64,000 bases of DNA from CAWINY01 sp963837635. GTDB lineage: Bacteria > Acidobacteriota > Terriglobia > Terriglobales > Acidobacteriaceae. The notes under the pieces were generated by a model. The model worked only from the letters and a program-made list of their open reading frames with translations. It was not told the DNA's origin and did no database searches. Position 1 is the first letter of the stretch. Each line of letters starts with the position of its first letter. Both the position numbers and the translations under genes were made by a program. The stretch spans positions 558,001 through 622,000 of the forward strand of contig CAWINY010000006.1 in the NCBI GenBank assembly GCA_963837635.1, given 5' to 3'. Positions 52,340 through 63,100 of the stretch are shown here, one piece after another.

Positions 52340-54822
52340 GACTCTCCCCCGAGCCGTATCTTCATGCCCGAGCGAATGGTGAATGGCCAGGCCGGATAAC
52401 CGAACGCTTCCTGGTAATGCTGATTGAGCAGGTTTTCCAGCGAAGTGTACATCGTCAAGCGTTTCGAGATCCGGTAAGCATAATAGAGGTCGAGCTTCTG
52501 GTATGCCGGATCAAGATTGCGGTTGGGCAACAGCAGAGAGTTCGCGCAGTTTGGGTCCACCGAGGTACCGCAGCTTGATGCGAGGAAATCGCTGTCGTCG
52601 CGACGCGAAACGAACGTACCCTTAAATGATGCGAACCAGCGCCGGGCATTCCAGTCCACCGCTATGTATCCCGAGTTCGGTGCTATGCGGAACGGACGCG
52701 CGCCAACCAGGGGCGAGTAGGAACCGATCGGAATGCCCGGAAAGACGGGATTGCTCGCTGGGTCCACCAACAGTGCTCCAACTGGGGAGAATGACTCAAG
52801 CGCTAATGAGTGCTGGACCACCGCGTCGACGTACGTCCAGCCGCCGCGAGCCGTCACATTGTGAGGCAGGTGGTATTCCAACTCCAATTCGGCACCCTGG
52901 CTTCGATAAGAAAGAGAATTGACCGCAGCTCCGCAGTATAGGGCCGCAGGGTCGCAGCCGATTCCAGAGAGGACGGCGCTAGGCACACCTAATTCCAGCA
53001 AACCTTGTCCGGGGACCCATTGCGCCTGGTCTCCAAACTCATTGTGAAAATAGGTTGCGGAAAAGCGCGCCTTGCCGGCAAACAATTCCTGCTCCACGCC
53101 AGCATCATAGGTGCGAGACAGTTCGGCGCGGAAGGGCCGAATGCCATACTGCGCGATCAGTTGTGGCTGCCCTTGCAGTAAGCGATAAAGGGAGCTTAAT
53201 TCGTCGGTGATGCTGGGCTCTTTGATGCCCTTGCCGAAGTTGAACCTAAGCCGCGTGCCGCTCAGCGAACCCTCGCTTCTGGGTTTCACCAGGTAATATG
53301 CCAGAGAGGCGCGGGGTGTGGTGGCCACTCCAAACACCGCATTATCTTCGATGCCGCTGCCCAGCGTGTAATACAGACGGTTCCACACCCCTCCCTGGAC
53401 CTGCATAACAAAGCCGTAGTTGCCACGATCAGTGGAGTTCTTGGTGGAACCAAAATAGGTATAGCCGTCTTCGTTTTCGTATCGGAACCCAAGCAGTCCT
53501 TGCAGCTTGGAACTGAAGCGGTAATCCGTCTGCGCATAAACAAAATCGCGGTTGGTCAGGCCGGAGGACAAGATGGGATATTTGCCCGGATACTGAAAAA
53601 TTGCCTGTCCGGACGCGGTGTATCCGTTTGCGCCTCGAATCGTAACGGGAGCACCGAGATATGCCATGGGTGAACCGGTCTCGAAAGGATCGTAAGGAAT
53701 CCCGGTGGGGGAAAAATCAAAAGCATCGGAGCGAAGGCGAAGCGCGCCGTAGCGCAGCAGGTTGTGCCAGCGCTGATTGGGGCGGTTCTCAAGCGTGATG
53801 CCGATGTCCAGGTTCGCATCGCGATCTGCGGCGTTGTCGGGGATTCCGAAGAGCAAAACTTGGTTCGGGGCATTGAAATCTGTCACCGTGCGGCGCACCG
53901 TGGCGCGCAAGCTGGTATCGGAGCGCAGTTGCCAGCCAAAGTTTCCGAGATAGTTGACCTTGTGATACTCGTTGTTGGCAATGTTGTTCTGGGTGTTGAA
54001 GCGGGAAAAATCGGAGAAGTAATCGAATTGCTTCCAGGCGCCGCCGAGGCTGGCGTCCTCGTGGTAAGTGCCGAAGGTGCCGCCATCCGCCGAAGCTTCC
54101 AACTCGGGAAGGGCGGTGACCCCGTGTCGTGTGGTTAGGCTGATCACGCTGGCTAGCGCGTCAGAGCCGTAAATTGCGCTATTGGGACCACGGAGCAATT
54201 CAACATGGTCATAACCGGCGGACGAGAGTTCCGCGAAATCCATTCGTCCGCCGATGTCGTTCGCCTCCACGCCATCAATCAGTACTTTGTTGGCATCAGA
54301 GGGACCGCCGCGAAGGAATAACGAGGCGAGTGCTCCGAACTCTCCCGATTGCGTCGCCTGAACGCCCGGCTGGAGGCGCAACGCCTGTTGCACGTCGCGG
54401 GTTGTCTCAAGGTCTTCACGGCTAATTACGTTGACGGAAGCTCCGGTCTGCGACTCCGGGATCGGTGTTGCCGTCGCCACCACGATAATATGTTGCGTCA
54501 CCGCCGAGGGCGACAGCGTCAGATCGACTTCAACCGAACGCGATGGACTGAGAAAAACTTCTGGGCTGGTGCCTGGGCGAAAGGTGGTGGCGGAGGCCCG
54601 AACTTGGTAACGCCCGGCGTGCTGGATGGCGAAGCGAAACGTGCCGTTATCGGCGGCCTCCGTGCTCTGCAAGGTGCTGCCGTTTTCGATTAGCTCGACG
54701 GCGGCATGGGAGACGACGGCCCCCAGCGAGTCGGTAATGGTGCCGGATACCGTGCCGGATTGGCCCGCGAAGAGTGTGGCTGCGAAAGCAAGCGTCAGCA
54801 GGACAAGTGCAACTTGTCTCAT
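52324..54822 (-). CDS. TonB-dependent receptor, B12 type (BtuB-like) with CarboxypepD-like domain
   Basis: An 832-residue outer-membrane transporter. Residues 1-20 are the signal peptide (MRQVALVLLTLAFAATLFAG). About 22-105 is a carboxypeptidase-regulatory-like domain (GTVSGTITDSLGAVV). A plug follows (ETTRDVQQALRLQPGVQ, VLIDGVEANDIGG), then the barrel, ending with LGGESWKWE. The regulatory placement after a cobalamin riboswitch shows that it probably imports cobalamin. Its ribosome-binding site is within 26 bases of the riboswitch end, so translational control is likely. Confidence 0.92.
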   Translation of the reverse strand: MRQVALVLLTLAFAATLFAGQSGTVSGTITDSLGAVVSHAAVELIENGSTLQSTEAADNGTFRFAIQHAGRYQVRASATTFRPGTSPEVFLSPSRSVEVDLTLSPSAVTQHIIVVATATPIPESQTGASVNVISREDLETTRDVQQALRLQPGVQATQSGEFGALASLFLRGGPSDANKVLIDGVEANDIGGRMDFAELSSAGYDHVELLRGPNSAIYGSDALASVISLTTRHGVTALPELEASADGGTFGTYHEDASLGGAWKQFDYFSDFSRFNTQNNIANNEYHKVNYLGNFGWQLRSDTSLRATVRRTVTDFNAPNQVLLFGIPDNAADRDANLDIGITLENRPNQRWHNLLRYGALRLRSDAFDFSPTGIPYDPFETGSPMAYLGAPVTIRGANGYTASGQAIFQYPGKYPILSSGLTNRDFVYAQTDYRFSSKLQGLLGFRYENEDGYTYFGSTKNSTDRGNYGFVMQVQGGVWNRLYYTLGSGIEDNAVFGVATTPRASLAYYLVKPRSEGSLSGTRLRFNFGKGIKEPSITDELSSLYRLLQGQPQLIAQYGIRPFRAELSRTYDAGVEQELFAGKARFSATYFHNEFGDQAQWVPGQGLLELGVPSAVLSGIGCDPAALYCGAAVNSLSYRSQGAELELEYHLPHNVTARGGWTYVDAVVQHSLALESFSPVGALLVDPASNPVFPGIPIGSYSPLVGARPFRIAPNSGYIAVDWNARRWFASFKGTFVSRRDDSDFLASSCGTSVDPNCANSLLLPNRNLDPAYQKLDLYYAYRISKRLTMYTSLENLLNQHYQEAFGYPAWPFTIRSGMKIRLGGESWKWE

Positions 54823-54847
54823 GAGTGTTCCCCCCGGAACTTAATTT

Positions 54848-55183
54848 CCGCAGGACCGGTCTCCTGACTTCGGACCCAGCCGGACCTTCCCATCCTTCCG
54901 GACAGTGGTGTTCCCGGCTAGCGATCTGGCCCGGCGACAGCGCAAGCACAACCTGAAACTGTCATCCTGAGCGAGCCCGGCCGATTTTGCCGGGCGAGTC
55001 GAAGGACCTTGCGTTCCCTGTACAAAACACAAGGTGCTTTACTCGCCGGATCGCGAACAGCGCGCGATCCGTCTCGCTCAGCATGACAACGCAATCACCG
55101 GGACAGCCCAATTCTGATGAGCCGTCCGTTTACAGTTGCGGGGCAGTGGCGGCATTTCACCGCGCTTCCCGTGCTTCCTGCGG
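54848..55183 (-). promoter_or_regulatory. Cobalamin riboswitch interrupted by a 127-bp palindromic element
   Basis: Minus-strand 5-prime half (about 55122-55183) has CGGGAAGCGCGGTGAAATGC then CGCCACTGCCCCGCAACTGT. The 3-prime half (54848-54935) has CCACTGTCCGG, GGATGGGAAGG and the B12 box GAAGTCAGGAGACC. The P1 helix is intact: CCGCAGGA (55183-55176) pairs with TCCTGCGG (54855-54848). The middle is expanded by the element 54961-55087. Controls the TonB receptor gene. Confidence 0.85.
54961..55087. mobile_element. CATCCTGAGCG element inside the riboswitch
   Basis: Left end GTCATCCTGAGCGAG (54961-54975) and right end CTCGCTCAGCATGAC (55073-55087) are inverted at 14 of 15 positions. Internal CCCGGCCG and GAGTCGAAGGACCTTGCG match other copies of the family. 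Confidence 0.85.
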
Positions 55184-55228
55184 TTGTTTGGGTCTCCAAT
55201 TACTGGAGACAGGGTTACGTCAGGAACT

Positions 55229-55335
55229 TCTGCCACAGAGGCACAGAGACACAGAGACGCAGTAGGAGAATTGCCATCCTGAGCGAAGCGAAGGACCCGC
55301 TTTTCTCTGTGTCTCCGTGTCTCTGTGGCAGATGT
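55229..55335. repeat. Inverted CACAGAGA arms enclosing a CATCCTGAG fragment
   Basis: TGCCACAGAGGCACAGAGAC (55230-55249) is inverted to CTCTGTGTCTCCGTGTCTC (55305-55323) with the TGTGGCAG end. The loop carries TTGCCATCCTGAGCGAAGCG (55272-55291). The gap 54823-55356 contains only the riboswitch and these repeats. Confidence 0.7.
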
Positions 55336-55356
55336 TCATTTATCGCTGCGTACTCC

Positions 55357-56250
55357 TCAGTGGTGAACCACTGAGGTTTGAAGCTGGCGAGCCAGATCAT
55401 CCAGCCCGTCAAATGCGATCGGGCCGGGAATCTGGATGCAATCGTCCACCAGGATCACGCGCCCGTTACGCACTGCATTGAGAGTTTTCCAGCCCGCGCG
55501 CTGTTGCATCTCCGGCAGGCCGAAGGGCGAGCCCTTAATCAGCAGCAGGTAATCCGGTTGCTTGGCCACAATCGATTCCAGGCTAACGCGGAGCCACTCC
55601 TGCGGCAGGTCGCCGGTCACCGAGCGCGCGCCGGCGGCGGCAATCATTTCGGTGATAAAGGCGCCGCGGCCGGAGGTGATCGGCGGATCGATCGCCAGGA
55701 CCAGAAACACGGAAGGCTTCTTTGTTCCTGTTCCTGTTCCTGCCCCTTGCGTTCGGGTGCGCACGGACGCCTCGCGGGATCGTAGCTGCTGAATTAGCGC
55801 GGCGGCTTCCTCATCTCGGCCGAGCAGGTGTCCGATGCTGTCGATCGAGTGGTAAATCCCCGCCAAGCCGCTTGGGTTGGTGAGGAAAACCGGGATGCCC
55901 ATTCGCTCCAAGGAACGTATGGTTTCGGCGCTGATGAACTTAGAGAGGGCAAGCACCAGATCGGGATGCAGCGCGGCAATTCGTTCCAGCGAGGGATGCA
56001 GCAGATCGCCCACGCTCGGCTTCTGCCGCGCCGCCTCCGGCGGATAGGCGCTGTAATCGGAAATGGCGGCCACGTCCCCCGCAGCACCCATGGCATAGAC
56101 CGTGTTGGTGATGCTCGGGGCAAGGCAGATCACCCGATGGGGATGATCCGGTACAGAAACTGTGCGCCCCGCGTCGTCGCGTACAATCCGGAGCGCCGAC
56201 GCATAGCAGCTCAGCAGCAACAGCGCGCAGCAGAGAACAAACTGCCGCAT
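55357..56250 (-). CDS. btuF: Periplasmic cobalamin-binding protein (BtuF-like)
   Basis: A 297-residue class III solute-binding protein. Residues 1-19 are a signal peptide (MRQFVLCCALLLLSCYASA). RIVRDDAGRTVSVPDHPHRV, LAPSITNTVYAMGA and GIPVFLT follow the BtuF/FecB layout, with two lobes joined by a long helix. A GTGTGT stretch near 148-155 is encoded by tandem TTCCTG units. It is upstream of the receptor gene and has its own riboswitch, 163 bp ahead of the start. The ATG at 56250 gives the signal peptide; the longer open frame is not real. Confidence 0.92.
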   Translation of the reverse strand: MRQFVLCCALLLLSCYASALRIVRDDAGRTVSVPDHPHRVICLAPSITNTVYAMGAAGDVAAISDYSAYPPEAARQKPSVGDLLHPSLERIAALHPDLVLALSKFISAETIRSLERMGIPVFLTNPSGLAGIYHSIDSIGHLLGRDEEAAALIQQLRSREASVRTRTQGAGTGTGTKKPSVFLVLAIDPPITSGRGAFITEMIAAAGARSVTGDLPQEWLRVSLESIVAKQPDYLLLIKGSPFGLPEMQQRAGWKTLNAVRNGRVILVDDCIQIPGPIAFDGLDDLARQLQTSVVHH

Positions 56251-56412
56251 CTGCGACACGCCCGCCCGTGCTTTGACCCTGAATATTTTTGCAGAATCCG
56301 AATCCATACAGCTATTGCGCGCGAGGTCCGGCACACTGATTGACTTGGAACCTAAGCAGTTCGCCGTGGACGCTCTTCGGCACTCCCGTCGCAGCCGAAT
56401 CAGCCATGGATA

Positions 56413-56563
56413 GGCCTCTGGCCGGTCTCCTGACTCGCGCCTCACCGGTCTTGGACCGCCTTCCCGGAGGACAATCTCCAGTGGCTTTGTGGTCCCGACC
56501 TCAGCGCTCACAGTTGCGGGGCAGTGGCGGAATCTCACCGCCTTCCCGTTCACCAGAAGGGCC
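56413..56563 (-). promoter_or_regulatory. Cobalamin riboswitch of btuF
   Basis: The minus strand contains GAACGGGAAGGCGGTGAGAT, CGCCACTGCCCCGCAACTGT, AAGCCACTGG, CGGGAAGGCGG and the B12 box GAGTCAGGAGACCGGCC. The P1 arms GGCCTCTGG (56413-56421) and CCAGAAGGGCC (56553-56563) pair with a small bulge. It is a standard-size aptamer, in contrast to the expanded one in front of the receptor gene. Confidence 0.95.
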
Positions 56564-56821
56564 GTTATACCTTAGCGGGGGAAACAGTGTCAATCCAAAG
56601 GCGCGAAGATGACCGCGGATTTCATGGATGGGAACCGGTCGGCGCGGACGTACTGAAATACCAGCAGGTCGATGCCGATGAGGGAGTCTTCGGATCCCAG
56701 TTTTGTTTCTGATGAAGTTTATTGCGGCAGGGTTTTGCCGCGCTTTCAACATCGCTTGAGCAACGTAAAGGAGTTCAGTTCGTCGGTGCACCAGAGCAGA
56801 GCTGGCTGAGGAAAAGATGGC

Positions 56822-56881
56822 CAAAAAAACAACGGCGCACGTCGCATTAGATGTGGGGTGAGGATGGCAGCGACGTGCGCC
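56822..56881 (-). terminator. Rho-independent terminator of the decarboxylase gene
   Basis: GGCGCACGTCGC (56834-56845) and GCGACGTGCGCC (56870-56881) are perfect 12-bp arms with a 24-base loop. Read on the minus strand, the hairpin is followed by GTTGTTTTTTTGG. It is about 135 bp past the stop of the decarboxylase gene. The remainder of 56564-57015 holds no gene. Confidence 0.7.
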
Positions 56882-57015
56882 TTATTAAGTTAAATCCATA
56901 CTATAGGCTTAAGGGATTCTCATCAAGCCTTATTATCGGCAAAAAACCGATTCGGAGAATTTCTTGGCTCCCGGCAGTCTCGCCAATTTCTTGGGTGCCA
57001 GTCCTCTCCCGGGTC

Positions 57016-58455
57016 TCACCGGATCGGTTGACTGAGGACGTTTACCTCGTGTGCCGCCTTCAGCAGAGCGTCTTGTAAGCCCAGCAAGTGCTCCTCGGTG
57101 GTCAGGTAGCTGATCACCATCGTGCGGATTACGCTACGGCCGTTCACCCGGCTGTGCGAGAGCCAGCGCTGGCCATCGCGATTGAGAGTTTCAATTAAAG
57201 CCTTATTCGCGGCTTCGGCCTCCTGCTCGTCCGCGGACCGGAGGCGGAAGTTGACGATGGGCAGCACCTGCGGCGCGGCCAACTCGAACTCTTCCGAGGC
57301 CCGAACCCAGTCGGCGAATTGCCGTGCCAGCCGCAACTGGCGGTCGATCATCTCCTCGTAAGCCTGTCGCCCATGCACGCGCAAGGTGAGCCACAGCTTC
57401 AGGGAGTTCATGCGCCGCGACCACTGCGCGCTGATCTTGAAGTTATCCATCAGCGCCGCATTGGGCACGCGCGGCATATAGGGCGGAGTGACTTCAAAGG
57501 TCTGGCGCAGCAGGGCGGGGCGCGAGGTCAGCAGCACACCCGCGGCGAAAGGCATCGCCAGCCATTTGTGTGGATCGATGGTGATGGAGTCGGCTTGCTC
57601 GATGCCTCCCAGAAGATGACGGTGGCGGTCGGAGAAGATCAAGGCGCCGCCGTAGGCGCCATCCACGTGCAGCCAGAGATCGTGGCGCTTGCAGATCGCG
57701 GCCAGCGTGGTGAGGTCGTCGATTGCGCCCGAGTTGGTGGTGCCCGCTGTGGCGACCACGCAGAACGGCAGACGACCGTCGGCGCGGTCCTCTTCGATTC
57801 TGCGCTCCAGGGCCGCGGTATCCATCTGCAGTCGCTCGGTGACGGCGATCCGGCGCACCGCCTTGCGGCCCAGGCCGAGCATGCCGGCGGACTTTTCAAT
57901 CGAGTGGTGACATTCGCTGGAGCCATAGAGGACTGGTTGCCCACCAGCGGACGCCAGTCCCTCTTCCACCACCCCGGGGAAATGCGAGGTCAAAGCCAGG
58001 GCCAGCGCGCTGAGGTTCGCCTCGTTTCCGCCGGTGGTGAACGTGCCCTCGAAGGGGCGGTCCCAGCCGACCCGCTCGCCGATCCAGCGAACCGTCTGGG
58101 CCTCCATCTTGGAGGCCAGTTGCGAGCGCGCCAGCGTGGCCAACTGTGGATTCATGGCCGCGACCAGCGCCTCGGCGAGCACCGCCATATAGGTAGGGGT
58201 GGGATTCATCAGGCCGACATAGTTGGCCGCTGGAACGTGGAAGCCGCGCTCGATCAGGTCGCGGCAGGTGTCCTCCAGGACCGAGGCGGCATCTTCGCCG
58301 AACTCGGGCATGTGGTCGAGGGGCAACTCGAAATTGCGTTGTTCGGCCGGCGGTTGCACGGGCCGTTCCGGCAGGGAAGAGAAGTACTCGTTGATGCGAT
58401 CGATCAGCTGGTAGCCGAGCTCGCGCCGGGTGGATTCATCGAAGTCGAATGTCAT
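57016..58455 (-). CDS. Group II PLP-dependent decarboxylase
   Basis: A 479-residue fold-type I decarboxylase of the aromatic-L-amino-acid/histidine/glutamate group. TGGNEANLSAL near 126, HHSIEKSAGMLGLG near 166, the WLHVDGAYGG aspartate near 252 and the PLP lysine in DPHKWLAMP near 288 are present. The tail is mobile and includes NGRSVIRTMVISYLTT. The amino acid substrate is not predictable. The start is the internal ATG (MTFDFDESTRRELG). Single-gene unit with a strong terminator. Confidence 0.9.
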   Translation of the reverse strand: MTFDFDESTRRELGYQLIDRINEYFSSLPERPVQPPAEQRNFELPLDHMPEFGEDAASVLEDTCRDLIERGFHVPAANYVGLMNPTPTYMAVLAEALVAAMNPQLATLARSQLASKMEAQTVRWIGERVGWDRPFEGTFTTGGNEANLSALALALTSHFPGVVEEGLASAGGQPVLYGSSECHHSIEKSAGMLGLGRKAVRRIAVTERLQMDTAALERRIEEDRADGRLPFCVVATAGTTNSGAIDDLTTLAAICKRHDLWLHVDGAYGGALIFSDRHRHLLGGIEQADSITIDPHKWLAMPFAAGVLLTSRPALLRQTFEVTPPYMPRVPNAALMDNFKISAQWSRRMNSLKLWLTLRVHGRQAYEEMIDRQLRLARQFADWVRASEEFELAAPQVLPIVNFRLRSADEQEAEAANKALIETLNRDGQRWLSHSRVNGRSVIRTMVISYLTTEEHLLGLQDALLKAAHEVNVLSQPIR

Positions 58456-58544
58456 ATTGACTACTCGCTTTTGGCCCTTGGCCCTTGATTGTTGGACTTG
58501 CAATGCAACTCGCGTCAGGCCTTCCTGGGAAGTGCCTGCGCACT

Positions 58545-58620
58545 TGTAGCGCTGGCGTCCCGCCGGCGGGGACTTGATACCGCTGCCGACAGGACCCGCC
58601 GGCGAGACGCCGGCGCTACA
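58545..58620. repeat. Inverted CGCCGGCG repeat
   Basis: TGTAGCGCTGGCGTCCCGCC (58545-58564) is inverted to GCGAGACGCCGGCGCTACA (58602-58620). The 21-base unit CCCGCCGGCGAGACGCCGGC recurs inverted at 44373-44393. Confidence 0.8.
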
Positions 58621-58631
58621 CCAAACAGAAC

Positions 58632-60233
<1,602 letters not shown>

Positions 60234-60274
60234 GTGGGGCTTCCTTTGTGAGCAGAGCTCGTTCACCAAAGCAT

Positions 60275-60612
60275 AACAGCGGATCAAAACGGATTAAGAT
60301 TAAGACGGATCAGAAAAACGAGGCATCAGGTAACAGGTGCCCCGTATTGACTGTCAGGATCACAGTGTTGGTATGTCTGGGCTTTGAAAGGGCACGGCTT
60401 CAGCCGTGCCGCTATCGCTCCCCCAAATCGGCCTTCAGGCCCTGAGGCGCCCTCAGCGGCTAAAGCCGGATTCTCTCGTTGCCCTTCCGGCACGCCTGAA
60501 GGCATGCCCTTTCAAACAGATCACATCTACCGTGGAACGGGCGTTGACCGCTTAGCTGCTACCTGCTACCCAATTTGAAAATCCGTTTCGATCCGTCTAA
60601 ATCCGTTGTTGA
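60275..60612. repeat. Inverted CGGATT-type arms enclosing a composite element
   Basis: AGCGGATCAAAACGGATTAA and AGATTAAGACGGATC on the left (60278-60312) are inverted by AAATCCGTTTCGATCCGTCT and AAATCCGTTGTTGATA on the right (60581-60618). The loop holds the element 60383-60516. A weak TACAAT -10-like box at 60704-60709 precedes nuoA. The gap 60234-60770 has no gene. Confidence 0.6.
60383..60516. mobile_element. Composite REP/MITE-like element with inverted ends
   Basis: TTTGAAAGGGC (60383-60393) is inverted by GCCCTTTCAAA (60506-60516). Between are GGCACGGCTTCAGCCGTGCC and GCCTGAAGGC palindromes. A fragment with the same right end is at 37037-37060 (CCTGAAGGCGGGCCCTTTCA). Confidence 0.7.
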
Positions 60613-60770
60613 TAAGGATTATAGCGAAGCGCATGCTGGTTCGCGGAGCAGAAACGTGAAGAGGCGCTACAGGAAACGCTTAAAGAAAGCAGCTCAATGG
60701 AGGTACAATACTGAGTTACACACGCAGCGGCAATTTGGACCGAGACACGAGACACTGCTTAAGGGGGTGT

Positions 60771-61127
60771 ATGCCGCAGAACTACGTACCGATTTTTATC
60801 TTGATGGCGGTGGCCATGGCCGTGCCGGTTGTGACCCTGGCCATTGCTAAGCTGATTCGTCCCCAAAATCCGGGCAAAGTGAAGTTGATGCCGTACGAGT
60901 GCGGCGTCGACCCAGTAGACACAGGGCGCGGGCGCTTTACGATTCGTTTCTATATCATCGCCATCCTATTCGTGGTATTTGACGTTGAGACCATCTTCCT
61001 GTTCCCCTGGGCAGTCCAATTCCGCGCGCTTCGCATGTTCGGCTTCATCGAGATGCTGGTCTTTCTCGGCATCCTGGTGATCGGGTACGTCTGGATTTGG
61101 AAGAAGGGTGCGCTGGAGTGGATTTAG
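60771..61127 (+). CDS. nuoA: NADH-quinone oxidoreductase subunit A
   Basis: A 118-residue membrane subunit of complex I with three helices (IFILMAVAMAVPVVTLAIA, then FYIIAILFVVFDVETIFLFPW, then MLVFLGILVIGYVWIW). The loop YECGVDPVDTGRGRFTIRFY is the family signature. AGGGGG before the ATG at 60771 selects it over an upstream ATG. First gene of the nuo cluster. Confidence 0.96.
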   Translation: MPQNYVPIFILMAVAMAVPVVTLAIAKLIRPQNPGKVKLMPYECGVDPVDTGRGRFTIRFYIIAILFVVFDVETIFLFPWAVQFRALRMFGFIEMLVFLGILVIGYVWIWKKGALEWI

Positions 61128-61262
61128 GCGGTCTCGGACCGTTCGCCTTGGGCGCGCGATTTTCACCAAAAAGGGTTGATCGGGCACACCGTTGGAGTGT
61201 GGAAGAACGGTCGTGTCACCAAAATTGGCGGCAATCAAGCCGCGTAGGGTTTTCTGACCACC
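61128..61262. other. Gap between nuoA and nuoC where nuoB would be expected
   Basis: The 135-bp interval contains no nuoB-like sequence (no CxxC..C Fe-S motifs). A short open stretch ending IGGNQAA precedes nuoC, too short to support as a gene. Confidence 0.7.
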
Positions 61263-61955
61263 ATGTCTGAAGAAACCAACAAAGGAAACGGCACATCTCC
61301 GTCTGCCCAAGAGCCGGCCAAGCCGGCAGCGGGGGCAGCGGTTCCACCGAAGGCTGCAGCGCCTGCGGCTGCCCAACCGGCCATGGAAGCGGCCAAACCT
61401 GCTGCCGCAGTCGCGGCCAAGCCGGCGGCTCCGCCGAAACCGCCGGTGCCTGCGCCGATCCCCTGGGAGTCGCCGCTGGCGGGCAAGCTCAAAGCGCGTT
61501 ATGGCTCTGGCGTTGAGCCACTTAGCTATCTGGGCCAGCCTTATCTGGTCGTTGACAAATCGGTGGTCTACGAGATTCTCGGAATCCTCCGCGACGAGGA
61601 ATCTTTCGACTACTGCGTAGACGTGACGGCGGTCCACTACCCGAAGCGAGCCGGCAAGGAATTCGACCTCATCTGGATCCTTTATTCCTTCCGCCGCAAT
61701 GAGCGCATCCGGGTGAAGACTGCGATCGCCGACGGCGAGCCCGCGCCCACCGCGACCAGGCTGTGGCGCACTGCCAACTGGCTGGAACGCGAGGCCTACG
61801 ACATGTTCGGCATCACCTTCGAGGGCCATCCCGATCTGCGCCGGATCCTGATGCCCGACGGCTGGAAGGGCCATCCGTTGCGCAAGGATTACGGCATCCT
61901 CCAGCAGGATACCGAGTGGGTGAAGGCGAACCTCGAAATCGAGAGCGGACAATGA
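61263..61955 (+). CDS. nuoC: NADH-quinone oxidoreductase subunit C
   Basis: A 230-residue peripheral-arm subunit (30-kDa family). It has an unusual N-terminal extension of about 65 residues rich in Ala, Pro and Lys ([20 protein letters not shown]) before the conserved part. [28 protein letters not shown] and [20 protein letters not shown] then [17 protein letters not shown] are typical. The stop overlaps the nuoD start (ATGA). Confidence 0.95.
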   Translation: MSEETNKGNGTSPSAQEPAKPAAGAAVPPKAAAPAAAQPAMEAAKPAAAVAAKPAAPPKPPVPAPIPWESPLAGKLKARYGSGVEPLSYLGQPYLVVDKSVVYEILGILRDEESFDYCVDVTAVHYPKRAGKEFDLIWILYSFRRNERIRVKTAIADGEPAPTATRLWRTANWLEREAYDMFGITFEGHPDLRRILMPDGWKGHPLRKDYGILQQDTEWVKANLEIESGQ

Positions 61956-63100
61956 TGGACCGGAGCAAACTCGAACTGGCGGACATTTCCCAAGAGCGCA
62001 CGTTTCTGGATTCCTCGGAACTGGTGCTCAACATGGGTCCGCAACACCCGTCCACCCACGGCGTGCTGCGCGTGATCCTGCGTCTGGACGGCGAGAAGGT
62101 GCTGGGCACCGATTGCATCCTGGGCTACCTGCACCGCGGGGTGGAGAAGATTGCGGAAAACCGCACCTATCCGCAGTTCAATCCCTACGTGGACCGTATG
62201 GATTACGTGGCGGCGGTCTCCAACGGCCTGGGATACTGCCTGGCGGTGGAAAAGCTGCTGAACGTGGAAGCGCCGGCCCGCGCGCAGCACCTCCGGGTGA
62301 TCATGACTGAGCTGAACCGGATTGCCAGTCATCAACTGTGGCTTGGAACGCATGCCCTCGATATCGGCGCCATCACCCCGGTGTTCTACACCTTCCGCGA
62401 CCGGGAAGAGATCCTGAAGATCTTCGAGAAGTATTGCGGGGCGCGGCTCACCACCCATGCCTTCCGCATCGGCGGCTGCCTGTACGAGAGCTACGAGGGT
62501 TTTGAGCAGGAAGTGCTGAAGTACTGCGATCACCAGGACCCGAAGACGGATGAATACGAAGAGCTGCTGACCACCAACCGTATCTGGGTGGATCGCACCA
62601 AGAACGTCGGCGTGCTCAGCGGCGAGCAGTGCATCGCGCTGGGCGTCACCGGACCGCCGCTGCGCGCCAGCAACGTCAAGTGGGACATCCGCAAGGCACT
62701 GCCCTACAGCGGCTACGACAAGTTCGACTTCGAAGTTCCCATCGGCAAGAACGGCGACACCTTCGATCGGTACATCGTGCGCATTCAGGAAATGCGGCAG
62801 TCGGTGCGCATCATCCGGCAGGCAATTGCCGCGCTGCCGGAGGGCCCGATCATGACCAAGGTGCCCAAGATCATCAAGCCGCCGGCGGGTGAAGTTTACG
62901 TTTCCATCGAGGCGCCTAAGGGCGAACTCGGGTATTTCATCGTGAGCGATGGTTCCACGCAGCCATATCGGATACGGGTGCGTCCGCCGTCGTTCGTCAA
63001 CCTCCAGGCCCTGGACGACATGTGCAAGGGCAGTCTGGTGGCCGACGTGGTGGCCATTATCGGCACCCTCGACATCGTGCTGGGCGAGGTCGATCGCTAA
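61952..63100 (+). CDS. nuoD: NADH-quinone oxidoreductase subunit D
   Basis: A 382-residue peripheral-arm (49-kDa) subunit, which with subunit B forms the quinone site. [13 protein letters not shown] near 28 and the conserved [12 protein letters not shown] near 61, [31 protein letters not shown] near 113 and a C-terminal DIVLGEVDR are present. Separate from NuoC, not fused. ATG overlap with nuoC; the stop overlaps the nuoH start (TAATG). Confidence 0.97.
   Translation: MMDRSKLELADISQERTFLDSSELVLNMGPQHPSTHGVLRVILRLDGEKVLGTDCILGYLHRGVEKIAENRTYPQFNPYVDRMDYVAAVSNGLGYCLAVEKLLNVEAPARAQHLRVIMTELNRIASHQLWLGTHALDIGAITPVFYTFRDREEILKIFEKYCGARLTTHAFRIGGCLYESYEGFEQEVLKYCDHQDPKTDEYEELLTTNRIWVDRTKNVGVLSGEQCIALGVTGPPLRASNVKWDIRKALPYSGYDKFDFEVPIGKNGDTFDRYIVRIQEMRQSVRIIRQAIAALPEGPIMTKVPKIIKPPAGEVYVSIEAPKGELGYFIVSDGSTQPYRIRVRPPSFVNLQALDDMCKGSLVADVVAIIGTLDIVLGEVDR

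Noticed and set aside
60575..60850. 91-residue frame before nuoA
   Set aside because: It overlaps nuoA in another frame, is arginine-rich without pattern, and has no ribosome-binding site.
61170..61245. Short peptide frame between nuoA and nuoC ending GVWKNGRVTKIGGNQAA
   Set aside because: About 23 residues from a TTG with no spaced ribosome-binding site; could be a remnant, but there is not enough to call a gene.
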